DNA of 64,000 nucleotides from Escallonia rubra (Eukaryota > Streptophyta > Magnoliopsida > Escalloniales > Escalloniaceae). Each line of letters begins with the position of its first letter. The stretch's first letter is position 1. The translations under genes and the position numbers were made by a program. The notes under the pieces are model-generated. The model was not told the DNA's origin, searched no databases, and saw only the letters and a program-made list of their open reading frames with translations. The stretch covers positions 186,001 through 250,000 of the forward strand of contig JAVXUO010002567.1 of NCBI GenBank assembly GCA_033065855.1. The letters run 5' to 3'. Below are positions 49,022-59,111 of the stretch, piece by piece.

Positions 49022-50797
49022 CAAAAAGTTTAACTCACCTTGTACTTTATTGTTACATCTACTCATCAAGAAGTGTAAGCTAGGTAATAGTTTCAGTTTA
49101 ACCCCTTTAATCAATGGTTATTGTTTGGAAACCTTGGATACGTTTTGAGTTGTACTGAGGTTTGAGTTAGTACGCGAAGCTACTAAAATGGTGAAAGGGT
49201 CGAGTAGGTCTCACTTTTATGGAGTGCTCAGTAAATGGATATAGGCAGGTGGGGCCGAACCAGTATAATTTATAGTATATTCTCTCAATATTGATTATCT
49301 TTTTCTTCAGTCTTAAATCTGCACAAAGAATTGTAAACAGATGTTCCCCACACCTTCTCAGTATATTTAGAGACCTACAGACACAACACTAAAAAGACAA
49401 GAGAGCGGTCTGAGAGGAAAGCGCTACCAAGGCATATCCGTCATAGGGCAAGTTGGTGACTGTTATAAAAACTATCAAATCAAAAGCAACGATAGCTAAT
49501 TGACATATAGCTTGTTATGAATAAAGGAAGGACACATGACTCACTCCCCACAGGGCATGTGCAACGTGTTATCATGAAAAAAGATGTAACAAATACGGCA
49601 AAGACTAGATAAAAACTTAGGCGAGATGGTAAAATGAGGTCTTATCCAGACTCAAAACGTGGCAAGGTCAGGTCAAAGTAAGGAAACTTAATGTCAACGA
49701 GAAGGTAAGACATGCACGTTTGAATGCATGACAGTTACAGATTGGATCGACCTAAGGCTAATGATTGGAGCAAATTATAAAAATCATGAATGATATATCA
49801 TTTAATCCTCTTCAGCACCACATAAAACCAGCTCCTACTTTTCAATAGCACACCTCCAATTACCCTAAGTAAACAGATCTGTCGTAGTTACATCAAAACT
49901 GTTTTAACTCCATTAATCAGTACTCAGTCTTTCAATTGAGGCTATTGTACTATCAAAGCATTAACAGATTGTAAGAATTGATCTTCACAAACACAAGAGT
50001 ACAAAGCTTTAACATATTGTAAGAGTTGATCTTCATGAACACGATGAAGGTAAATTACCCGTGTTCAATTTGTTTACATACTTGGTATAAATAGGAGCAT
50101 GTGTAACTTAGGTAGGAGTAGCGGTAGCTAAACTGGCACTAAAAAGCCTCAAAGCTTCGGGTCAAGAGAACTTTGAGGATATTTAGATCGTTTTGAAAGG
50201 AAGTCCGAAAGGAACTCTCTCCAAAACTTGAGACCATTTTCTTATCGAGAACTGTGTTAACACTTGGTCCAATAAGGACCTGCGCACTACAAATAATGTA
50301 AAAGTCCACCCAAAAATACTATCAGAGCATTTTAACCATAAAAACGATCTAACGCGATCCGATCCGATAAAAGAAGAAAGAAAAGCGTAATGAAAAGTTT
50401 ATTTATTTATGAATAGTAATCACCGGAAAAAGGAAAAGCTAGAGCAGAGAGCAGCAAGTGAAGGAAGAGAGGGAAAGTGAGCAAATCTAGCAATTACACG
50501 TGTCAACATCAGGCGCCAACTTACTCTACCGATCACCACCCATTTGATCACAAAAAAGTCAAAGAGCGTTCTCTCCTGCACCTTCTGGAGAACTCCGGAG
50601 AGCGCACTCGCCCCCACCCCCTCAAGCTTCTAATACCTACTCTTCCCCTTCCCATAAATGCAATGGACTAGCCTTCATCTTCCCCTCCTCTTCATACCCA
50701 CATCTTCAGAACGATCAACGTCGTCCCTGTATTAGAGTCCCCAATCAACCGCCGATCAATCTGCTTTGCGCTGTTAGGGTTTCGTCTGGTACACATA
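49022..50797. other. Intergenic, possible old LTR debris and promoter of the next gene
   Basis: No gene. A TATA-like TATAAATAGGAG (50086-50097), a small duplication (AACAGATTGTAAGAATTGATC at 49962 recurring near 50011), and a TATCAGAGCA at about 50320 that faintly recalls an initiator-Met tRNA primer site hint at a decayed LTR retrotransposon. This is weak. The last few hundred bases (50400-50797), which are CT-rich, are probably promoter and leader of the gene at 50798. Confidence 0.4.
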
Positions 50798-52592
50798 ATG
50801 GAAGGGTACACCACGCCGTTGAAGATGAAGAGGAAGGAGATCGAGGAGGTCAACGACGAATTCTCTGATTTCTCCCTGTCCTCTCCCGCCCGAAAAATCC
50901 GCCGTTTGGTACGTTTACCCTTTTGCCCCCTCGCCCCTTTCCTAATTACTCGGTCGATTCGTCGGCTTGCGCGTATCGTGCTAATTTGCGAGGAAATTCA
51001 GAGTGAATTACGTATTGTTTTTTTTTGCCCTAGCTTGATTGTTATTTGTCTTCAATTCAATGTTAATGTGTACGGAGTACCAAAATTGTCGTTCGATTTG
51101 GAGTTTTAATTCTAGGATTTTGTGAAAAGGTGGAAGGTTGCGTTGTCCTGACAGGGGTTCTTACGGTTTTTTGATGTTGTTTTGAAGGACGCGGAGTTGC
51201 CTCCGATAATGGAGGAGGACGAGACGGATGTGCCGGTGGTGTTTGAAGACAAGGTCGGGGGCAATGTGGTGATTGAGGAGTTGCCTCACGAGGTGGCGGG
51301 GACCGAAGAGAGGGCTATCGTGCTGTTCAAGCCGATGAACCCGTCTCTCTTGCAGTCGCCTTCGGGGTTCTCGGTGAATCCCGACCTGATTTTGGGGTTT
51401 AAGAGTAAGTATATCTAGGTTAATTTTTTTTTTTTTGTTACAAATCTATCTAGGTTAATTTGTCTGCTTTGATGGTCAGCTTGTGATTGTTTGAACTGTA
51501 GTGGATGAAAGTTTACAAGTATGTACAATAGTGTGGTGTTCTATGTTCCCAACTCTAACTGCAAATTTTGACTTCCAAATGAGCTGACATTGTTACATAG
51601 TCGTAAACAGTAGGTACTGTCCCTCAAAATAATTTTCACTGTTTTGCCATAGAAATTTGGAAAGGATGGTACCGTTGTCTCACATGGCGTTGCAGAACTC
51701 TCCATCTAAGAGTTTCATAACGCCTGCAATTGGTTAGGAAGTGTAGGCCACGCTTTCTGTCCATGGATTCAGTAGCTAAGCACCGATGTTTGTTCTTTTT
51801 TTTAATTTGGGCAAGTAACTTGAGTTGATTCTTTGGCCGCGCATAGTTATGTGAGTTATATTTTCTTGCTTTTTATTTTCTTCAACTGAATATTTAACAT
51901 TGAACGCGTCGCGCCGAACTCCAGGAGCTAGTTACTTTCTAAGTGTGGAAATATAGGAGTAAGACAACAGTATCCCTGGACTGTGCAGCTTGGAAGATAC
52001 TTGATTGCAGGGTTTCGAGTAATTGTTGTACTTACCAAATGGCATAGTTATGCTGCTTAACGTGCAGCTTGTTTCATTTTTCTAGTTTTAGTTGGGCTGA
52101 GGTCTTGAACTTTGGCAGTATACGGATTTGCTTCTGCTTGTTGTGAAGCTGACATTTAGCAGACTGGATTGGTTTAGTTGATTTTGTGTGAAGAGAGATT
52201 AACAAGAGAATATATTTGTGTACCATGCAGAACAATTACTGTGGCCTCGGAAGTCGGATCTTTTGAAAGCACCAGAGGATGAAGCAGAAGGGCGAGATAC
52301 GAACTCGGGGGCAGCGAATGAGTGCTTGGCAGTTGTACCATGGGTGTCCTCTCAGTTTCCTCAAGCATCGGGAACAGAGGATAACCAAAATGTTATTCCT
52401 GACTCTATGGAGGCTGAAGAAACGGAGGCTGCAGCAATGGACGTTGAAGATGGCTACGTCAACATGGAGCAAAGGCCTGGAAATCAAGAGCTTGGTGGGA
52501 TGGCTGTTAGTGAAGGTTTACATCAGTGGCAACAACAACACTGTATGATTCCACAGCCTCCCCAGCATACACCAATTGTTTGGTTCAGGTGA
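50798..52592 (+). CDS. Uncharacterised plant-specific acidic protein, three exons, 229 aa
   Basis: Exons 50798-50908, 51188-51404 and 52231-52592 join in frame with GT-AG borders and give 229 residues. The N-terminus is basic (MEGYTTPLKMKRKEIEEVND, then SSPARKIRRL, a plausible nuclear localisation signal). The middle is acidic (ELPPIMEEDETDVPVVFEDK). A conserved-looking block follows: ERAIVLFKPMNPSLLQSPSG, then a QLLWPRKSDLL segment. Another acidic stretch (DSMEAEETEAAAMDVEDG) precedes a Gln/His/Pro-rich tail ending TPIVWFR. There is no known catalytic or DNA-binding domain. It resembles short plant proteins annotated only as uncharacterised or SRP40-like; I cannot give a function. The upstream CT-rich leader and clean splice sites support a real gene. 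Confidence 0.85.
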
Positions 52593-53584
52593 CCAACTAA
52601 TATGGACCCTGTCTCATTTTGAAGTAGGAGTAGATGGGGGGAAGTTAGTATAATATGCCAGCAATTTTTGCTACCAAGCATTTGGACGCCGGAGCCGCTT
52701 GGACGAGAAGCTGGGCTATTAAATGTGGCCAAATGCTTAGGATGCGAACCAGATTAGAAATGCAGCAATATCCTTTTGAGGTGGTTATTTGTTTCATGTT
52801 GTTTGTTGTGCAAAATGACTGTGTGGCCTCGGATTCCATGTGACATTGGGCCTGTGCATCTGCAGAACTTGCGAGTGCATGTTTGCAAACTCTGCCTCTA
52901 AAAATTATGTAAAGCTGTCTATGCAAGTTTCAGTGCTGATGCAAGTTTCAGATATTATCGCATATTTTTCATCTCCTTGAGTGAGCAACCCATTGTCGGT
53001 GTCAACGAGAGCCGAGAGGAGACGCTGTAACCAACTCGAGAATGAAGGCTACAAGGAATCAAAAATAGTATCAACTCTGACTACGTGGAAATTGGTGGAA
53101 AAGACGTAGTAAAATTTGTGCATCTCAAAGCGATTCATGAGCGAGCGTTATGTATTGCTCCAGTACGTGGGAATTGTAGGCTTTAAAGATTAGCGACATG
53201 ATAATTTTGATCGGCATTCCTGCTGTTGTTATCAAGAGACCATAGTTTGGTGGACCGCTTTTATACAAGTACTTTTAGCGACTTTCAAAGTAGAACGACA
53301 AATGCAGTTGGCAAATTAACAGGCAATAGTTAGCTTTAATTTAGCTGACTTGCCTTCAAATTGTGTCACGAGCTATGTTACATGGACTTTTCAAAATGCA
53401 TGAAGTACCCGTCGCGGACACTTGACACTTGGACATGGGTATGTGATATGTGTTCGACACATCATGTAAGATATGTCACTAGGAACATATGTTATGGTGT
53501 TTCTTTTAGTTTGTTATTACTTTAAGATGATCTCAGCTTTAAATTAAAACGATGTGTGTATCATAAAACACTATGTAAACTAAG
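52593..53584. other. 3' region of the 229-aa gene and spacer
   Basis: The first ~350 bp are likely 3' untranslated region. Beyond that is non-coding sequence, with a GGACACTTGACACTTGGACA stretch (53418-53437) that resembles the GTGTC-rich repeat family seen in PECT1 intron 3. No gene is seen. Confidence 0.5.
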
Positions 53585-55107
53585 AAATAACTATGGCTAA
53601 TTACACATCTATCTCTGAGGTTAGGGTATAATTACAGGTAAGGACAATAGTTTGGACAAATTACACTTATGTCCGTTGATCAAACGGAATTTAAAAAATC
53701 TAACGGTTTTAATGAAAAGACTTTATTGCCCCCTAAGTTGAAACTTTATTTTTTTTAATGCCATTACATCATTTTAAAAAATTTGATGTAAAGATTTATC
53801 ACATGGGCATCCACCCTACCACGACAACCCCACAACAGCAAACTCACCACCGTCACGAACAAATAATTCATCATCTTCACCGCCAAAACACCACCACCAC
53901 ATGGGCATCCCGACTACCTGATCCACAACGACCACTGCTACACCTTATAGCACCGCCGCATCCCAGATCCCCACCACCAAGACCCACCGTCCATAACAAG
54001 CCATCATCCCTACTGCACTGTCACCCACCAACACCGCCGTCGCCCCTTGACCTCCTCCTCCTGCCTCCTCTCATTGCCCCTCCACCTCTAAGCTCTGCCC
54101 CACCCAATTCCTACTGAGGCGGTGGCTGTCACGGTGGGTCTTCATCTTTTACCACCAGGGAGGGGCAAAAAGACAGAAACCCTCAACCCCCCATCACGTT
54201 GACCCTCAATCTCTAACCTCTCCTGACCAATTCTGACTCTGGCATTGATTGTCGCGTTGGCGCACCCACTCTCCCCCTTCCCCTTCCCCTTCCCCTTCCC
54301 CGTCGCTGCGTTGAGCAGTTTGACTGTGCGGCGTGATTTGACCGACCGCACTCCTAAAGTTATCCTAGGGATGGCCAAAAAATCCGTACCCACGGATATC
54401 CGCCCTGTCCCGCCCCGATAGGGGCGGGTTATTTTGACTTTGACCGAGGCATGGGGCGGGTATGGTATTTTTTTTAAAAACCCGCAGCGGGTTACGGTCG
54501 GGTATGGTATACCCTTAAATCTGCCCTGTGATCCGATCCGCCCCGTCCCGTTGTACCCTAGTTCTTTAGTTAATCTTAGCCGTACCCTAATTATTTAGTT
54601 GATCTTAGCCGTCCATAGGATACCATATATATATGTTCCTTGTTTTTTTTCTTGCAAACCCTAAAATCCCTAATATGTGGCTTTGTGCGGCTGTGCCTAC
54701 TGCCTTCTCACTCTCACGGCTCTCCTCTCCACTCTCGGTTGTGCCTACTGCCTTCTCACTCTCACGGCTGACGGCTCTCCTCTCCACTCTCGGCTGGTTC
54801 TCTGCCTCTCCACTCTCCAGTCTCCACGGACCAACGCAATACCGCACGGCGGTCGGCGCACGGCCACTCTTCACCGGACAGCCACTCTCCACCAGACAGC
54901 CACGAATTGAAGACGACCATTGAGGAAATCTGTGTTCATGTAATCAATCTCTCTCTTCCATGTTTTGTTCATCTTTGATTCTTTGTTGATCTTCTTCTTG
55001 AAGGATTCTGTACATAATCTACATGATAAGTTCATCTTCAAGATAGTTGTACGCTACCTAGCCTCCACCATGCTCGACAAAATTGATAACGAGGGTTCCT
55101 TAAAGAC

Positions 55108-55215
55108 CTGTATAGTTTTTCCAACTGCTGATGCCTTTGCATCTAGCTCAACCTCATCAATAACCATCACATCTGAACTTTCGTAGCCAGTCCCACTAAA
55201 CTGCTTTATTACAGC
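55108..55215 (-). pseudogene. Putative captured exon, 36 codons, unknown gene
   Basis: On the minus strand a 108-nt block lies between a splice-acceptor-like TTTGAAATGCAG and a donor-like CAG|GTCTTT. It is open in one frame, starting AVIKQFSGTGYESSDVMVID and ending AVGKTIQ. The length is an exact multiple of three and the sequence is protein-like. I do not recognise the parent gene. It may be a captured host exon, or a decayed transposase piece. Confidence 0.4.
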
Positions 55216-55776
55216 CTGCATTTCAAACATCCAAATGACCTGTTAACATACAATAACAAAATAGCAAAGAACTAGCTATTTTTTTAGGACAGGTATGGTT
55301 AAAGCTGTAAGTTGATCTTAACTTTTAAGTCTTACACCACCCACAATTATGTAAGATTGTATTGTTACACTTATTCAAAGCATAATCGAAACAACTGAGA
55401 TGTTATTTACCACAAGCCTCTAACCTTAAATTTCCAGAAGGAAACAGGATTGACAAGGGTGCGGATTTAGCCCCACCCAATGCTCTCAACAACTAAACTC
55501 AACGTAATGAAATACGATTATCAACAGAATAGAGTAACTGAATTTAACCTGGGCAGATGTTAGATTCTACTTGTGTAAATTGTATTTCAGATTAATTTTA
55601 CTTTTTTTTTGTATCCATTCATTTTAATGTCATTTTATTCCTATTATTTTTTCAGTGAACAGTGACTGCAGTTGTATTTGGAGTTGGAATGCGGATCGGC
55701 TGAACGAGCTTGATCTCTCGTATTTGCTACTTCCCAGTGATTGAACGTTAATGTGGTGTTATCTATTTGAACATTA

Positions 55777-55860
55777 ATTTGAACTATGTTATTATTTATT
55801 TGAACTATGTTGTAATTTATTTGAGCTGTGTTGTAATTTATTTGAACTCTATTGTAATTT
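55777..55860 (+). repeat. 21-bp tandem repeat, four copies
   Basis: ATTTGAACTATGTTGTAATT-type units start at 55777, 55798, 55819 and 55840, an exact 21-bp period with one to three changes per copy. It lies inside the nested hAT, close to its right end. Confidence 0.9.
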
Positions 55861-56670
55861 ACTAATGTCTTCTTTAGAATTTTTAGACATTAATATGATG
55901 TGTATAGTTTATTTTTTGTGACACAGGTGCAAGTTTTGATGTTATACATCTTTAAAAAGAGTGAAATGTTTGCAATACCAAGTAGAACATGTCGGATCGG
56001 GTCGGGTTGGTTACGAGTTTTTTGCGTGCTACAGCGGGGAACGAGGCGGGTTCGGGGCTCCTAAATCTACATAGGATCGGTTATGGTATTTAACATAAAT
56101 AACCCGGACCGGGGCGGGGTGGGGCAAAGTTCACTGAGTAGCGAGGCGGGTTCGGATTTTGTAAAATCCACATCCGACCCGCCCCATTGCCATCCCTAAG
56201 TTATCTAGTCGCTGTTGTCTGCGGGTATGGAGATGTCGGCAAGGGCTGTGCTGCTGCCATAAAACAGATTGAGAATTAGGGTTTTGAAACCCTAATTTGC
56301 AAATTAGGATTTTGATGCGGATTGAGAAATTTTGCAAATTAGGGTTTTGATCCAGATTGAGAAATTTGCAAATTTTGATGCAGAGTGAGAAATTTTCAAA
56401 CCCTAATCTTTAAATTAAGGCTTGAAATCTTTTTAAAATCTTTTAAAAATATTCATTATATACAGTACAAGGGGTAGTATCGTCCTTTTAAAAATACGTA
56501 TTGATAACATCATAAAAAATACACTTTTTAGACGGAACCCTGACAGATGGACACGACTGATACATTTTAAAAGTGTTTGATCACGGTATGTTACATTTTA
56601 AAACTTAATGTCCTTGACTGTAATTATACCCTAACCTCAGGGACATAGGTGTAATTAGCCCAAATAACTA

Positions 56671-58115
56671 AGAAACAAGAATAGGTAAGAATATTTTGTC
56701 GTGTCCTCGTGTTTTGGATTTTGAAAAATAGACAAATCCGACACTCAGATGCGTATCCGACTCGAAAACTCGTACCGAGTCTATATAACATAGGGTTATA
56801 TGGTCACGAGGAACTTTGATGCATATCCAAAAGTCTTACGAAGAAAAGTCAACGGTTGATTTGATTTGATAGTGCAAAAGCGAAGTGCACTTCTTATCAG
56901 ATCGATATCGATATGAGTTTTAAACTTAAAACTCACTCCCAAGTGCTTTCATAATCCAGGTACTTCCTAAGCATTTGTTTCACAGTGTTCACTTGGCATT
57001 GGCAATTTATCGGAGACATGCTTTTTGTTGGAAATTTATCACAGTGCATTTCTCATCAAGTAACAATATATTTTTAAAAAACACTAAATAAAAGTTACTA
57101 AAAATATTTTGCGACCATTAATTATCGTCATCCAAAGCTACAACTCGGATAGTTGTAAAAAAATTCCTTGTTTCACAGTGTTCATCTGGCATTGGCTATC
57201 AACGACGTGCTTTTTGTTGAAAATTTTCAATAATTGGACCTTTCGCTTTCTAAGATTGCACTTCAAGGTTTAACGTCCAAAAAAATCAGTCAAGTTCATT
57301 AAGGTTTGGAAATGGTCATAAATGTGAATTCCCACATTGTTTGGGAAATAAAAAGCTAAGGGTATATAAGTGGCCATGTGACGCGCTTTATTGTTCTAGA
57401 AATACAAAGTATGCATGGCCATGCATACGTACATGTGCAGTGTACCGCACACGCTTGCGTGCGCCGACGGCCAAAAGGCTCTTTTAGGCGCACGTGAGCC
57501 GGGCTCAAACCCATGTCATTGCAAGACCCAAGTCATTCCAAAACCAATTTCATAAATCCAGAAAAAGAACTAGTTAACTGGATGTATCATGTGTTACTCG
57601 CGGATAAGGGTGGTGCAAAGCCTGGCCAAAAAGCCCTCGCGGGCCTAAGTTTTATTTAATCTTTTCGTTTACTGCCAGCACATTTTACACATGTGATTTT
57701 ATGATCAGACCAACCCCAATTTAAACCCTTGAGGTAGCATTTGAAATCTATTATGTTTTCAATTTTTTTTCTAGTTTTGTAAACTAGAGAAAAAAATGGG
57801 TTTGACACACAGTTTTTGTTTTTTTCTTTAGTTTTGAAAACCAGTTTTTAAAATAGGGCTATTTTTTAAACTCCCATTTTGGAGTCAGTAAGCTTTCCTC
57901 TAGAGTGTTCCATTTCCCTGTGGTCAATGAGTAACTCATCTTATTCCTGAGCGAGAAACTTGCCTGGCTCCTTGGAATCTGCTATCGTCGTTTGCTCTTC
58001 AATTCAATGCCAGAAGATGCAAAGATGTATATGTGTGCACAGGGCCGAAACTACACTATAATGAGGGGGGTTAATGTACCCCCTCAACTTTATATATATA
58101 TATATATATAGGGAG
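56671..58115. other. Intergenic, nothing recognised beyond repeat traces
   Basis: No gene. The left part (56690-56800) has TCGTGTCC/CCGACACTC and CCGAGTCTATATAACATAG, which pair loosely with sequence left of the MULE at 53370-53480, so the MULE may have landed in an older GTGTC-rich element. Short palindromes cluster at 57410-57440 (CATGGCCATG, GCATGC). At 58020-58115 GGGCCGAAACTACACTATAA and GAGGGGGGTTAATGTACCCC, followed by (TA)n, resemble a truncated hAT end. Confidence 0.4.
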
Positions 58116-58156
58116 CTGATCCGTTGAGAGCGTGGGCAAAATAGGAGAAGTTGCAA

Positions 58157-58203
58157 GCGCGATCTGACCGTCCATCCCGAAAGATGGACGGCCCAGATCG
58201 CGC
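58157..58203. repeat. Strong hairpin near the left border of the block
   Basis: GCGCGATCTG and CCGTCCATC (58157-58176) pair with GATGGACGG and CAGATCGCGC (58183-58203), leaving a 6-nt loop and a small bulge. Such GC-rich subterminal stems are often seen near ends of plant DNA transposons. Confidence 0.85.
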
Positions 58204-58224
58204 CTTTTTCGAAAGCTGTCACTC

Positions 58225-58492
58225 GTCCGCCATACAGTATGGCAGACGGGTTTTTTTTACCTTTTTGCCCCTCCGCGCTTGTCCGCTACACTGTATGGCG
58301 GAGGACGTTAAAGTCATGATGGGAGACAGCAAAAGACGTCCGCGATACTGTGTAGCGGACGTCCCTAGGCTGTGTAGCGGACCTCGTCTAGGCTAACAGT
58401 TGTCAGATCCTGTCAGGACCTGACTTTCAGGGACTTTATTTCTGCACGTGTTAGAGTGTCGGGAATAATTTTCGCTATACAGTATCTCGGAC
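58225..58492. repeat. Left cluster of the 23-nt palindrome
   Basis: Full-length copies lie at 58225-58247, 58281-58303 and 58338-58360, spaced 56 and 57 bp. Degenerate copies lie at about 58365-58382 (TGTGTAGCGGACC) and 58472-58492 (CGCTATACAGTATCTCGGAC). The arms vary (GTCCGCCATAC, GTCCGCTACAC, GTCCGCGATAC) with partly compensating changes in the other arm, so pairing is largely kept. They lie about 600-900 bp upstream of the transposase ATG. Confidence 0.85.
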
Positions 58493-58669
58493 GGGCTTTT
58501 CCGTATACCCCAAAGTTCCTGATTCTCAGCTCTTTCCGCAAAATTTTCTTCTCCTTCGGATTCACTTGCTTCCATTTTTGGCTCCCCTCAGGTTTCGCAC
58601 GTGACGTTCCCGCATCCCTGTCGCTCGTTTTCGAGTAAAACTTGCTTCAATCTTCTTCACTCAAGCAAG

Positions 58670-59097
58670 GTAAATTTCTGATCTCAAATATTTTCTGGGT
58701 GGATTGACTGATAAAGTATATATATTTTTTTGGGCAAAAAAATATAGATTTTTGATAATGTTCTAGAAATTAATTTGCTAACTTTAAAGAAGTTTATTGT
58801 AGTTAATTTTGATTTTTTTGAGGGGCGCTAACTTCGGCACATCTATCCTATTGCCTTTCGAATTTTTTGAGATACGTTTGTTGTATTTTGGCATGATGAA
58901 TTTGTCTAACGCTCTTAGTAATTTTAATTTGTTATATTCAATAAATCTATAATTAGCAAAATGGGAGACTTTTGAGATTATGTATATGGTATATTTGTTA
59001 TCTTAAATTTGTCTATTCGTCAAGATAATTTGAAGGTAATATTTTCAGTTGAAAATGTCATTTGATTGTTAAGCGTAGTCTATATTTCTATATATAG
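58670..59097 (+). other. Probable leader intron of the FAR1-type gene
   Basis: A donor CAAG|GTAAAT at 58670 and an acceptor TATATATAG ending at 59097 enclose a T-rich 428-bp segment. The sequence after the acceptor, GGAGCTGTTTCACA, runs straight into the ATG at 59112. No coding sequence is affected. The call rests on splice consensus and composition only. Confidence 0.55.
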
Positions 59098-59111
59098 GGA
59101 GCTGTTTCACA

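Larger units (their letters stand above)
54365..56197. mobile_element. Non-autonomous hAT nested in the MULE
   Basis: The left end CTAGGGATGGCCAAAAAATC and the right end CCATTGCCATCCCT are inverted, of the TAGGGATGGCAA type known from plant hATs. The exact 8-bp target duplication AAGTTATC lies at 54357-54364 and 56198-56205. Both subterminal regions are full of GGGGCGGG/CCCGCCCC blocks (54405-54550 and 55990-56190). There is no transposase. The interior holds a 48-bp-scale tandem repeat (GTGCCTACTGCCTTCTCACT at 54694 and 54741), a putative captured exon on the minus strand (55215-55108) and a 21-bp tandem repeat. Confidence 0.9.
53594..56661. mobile_element. MULE-like element with 9-bp target duplication, host of a nested hAT
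   Basis: The ends TGGCTAATTACAC and GTGTAATTAGCCC are inverted partners, and the match extends about 60 bp inward (CTGAGGTTAGGGTATAATTA on both). An exact 9-bp duplication AAATAACTA flanks it (53585-53593 and 56662-56670), the hallmark length for Mutator-like elements. The element has no transposase. It contains a CCACCA-rich stretch (53810-54115), a (CCCCTT)n run (54270-54300) and a complete nested hAT (54365-56197). Without the nested element and its 8-bp duplication it would be about 1.2 kb. Confidence 0.92.

Noticed and set aside
50310..50340. A primer-binding-site-like TATCAGAGCA suggesting an LTR retrotransposon at 49-50 kb
   Set aside because: Too short a match, with no LTR borders, no polypurine tract and no gag frame nearby. 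Mentioned only as a possibility.
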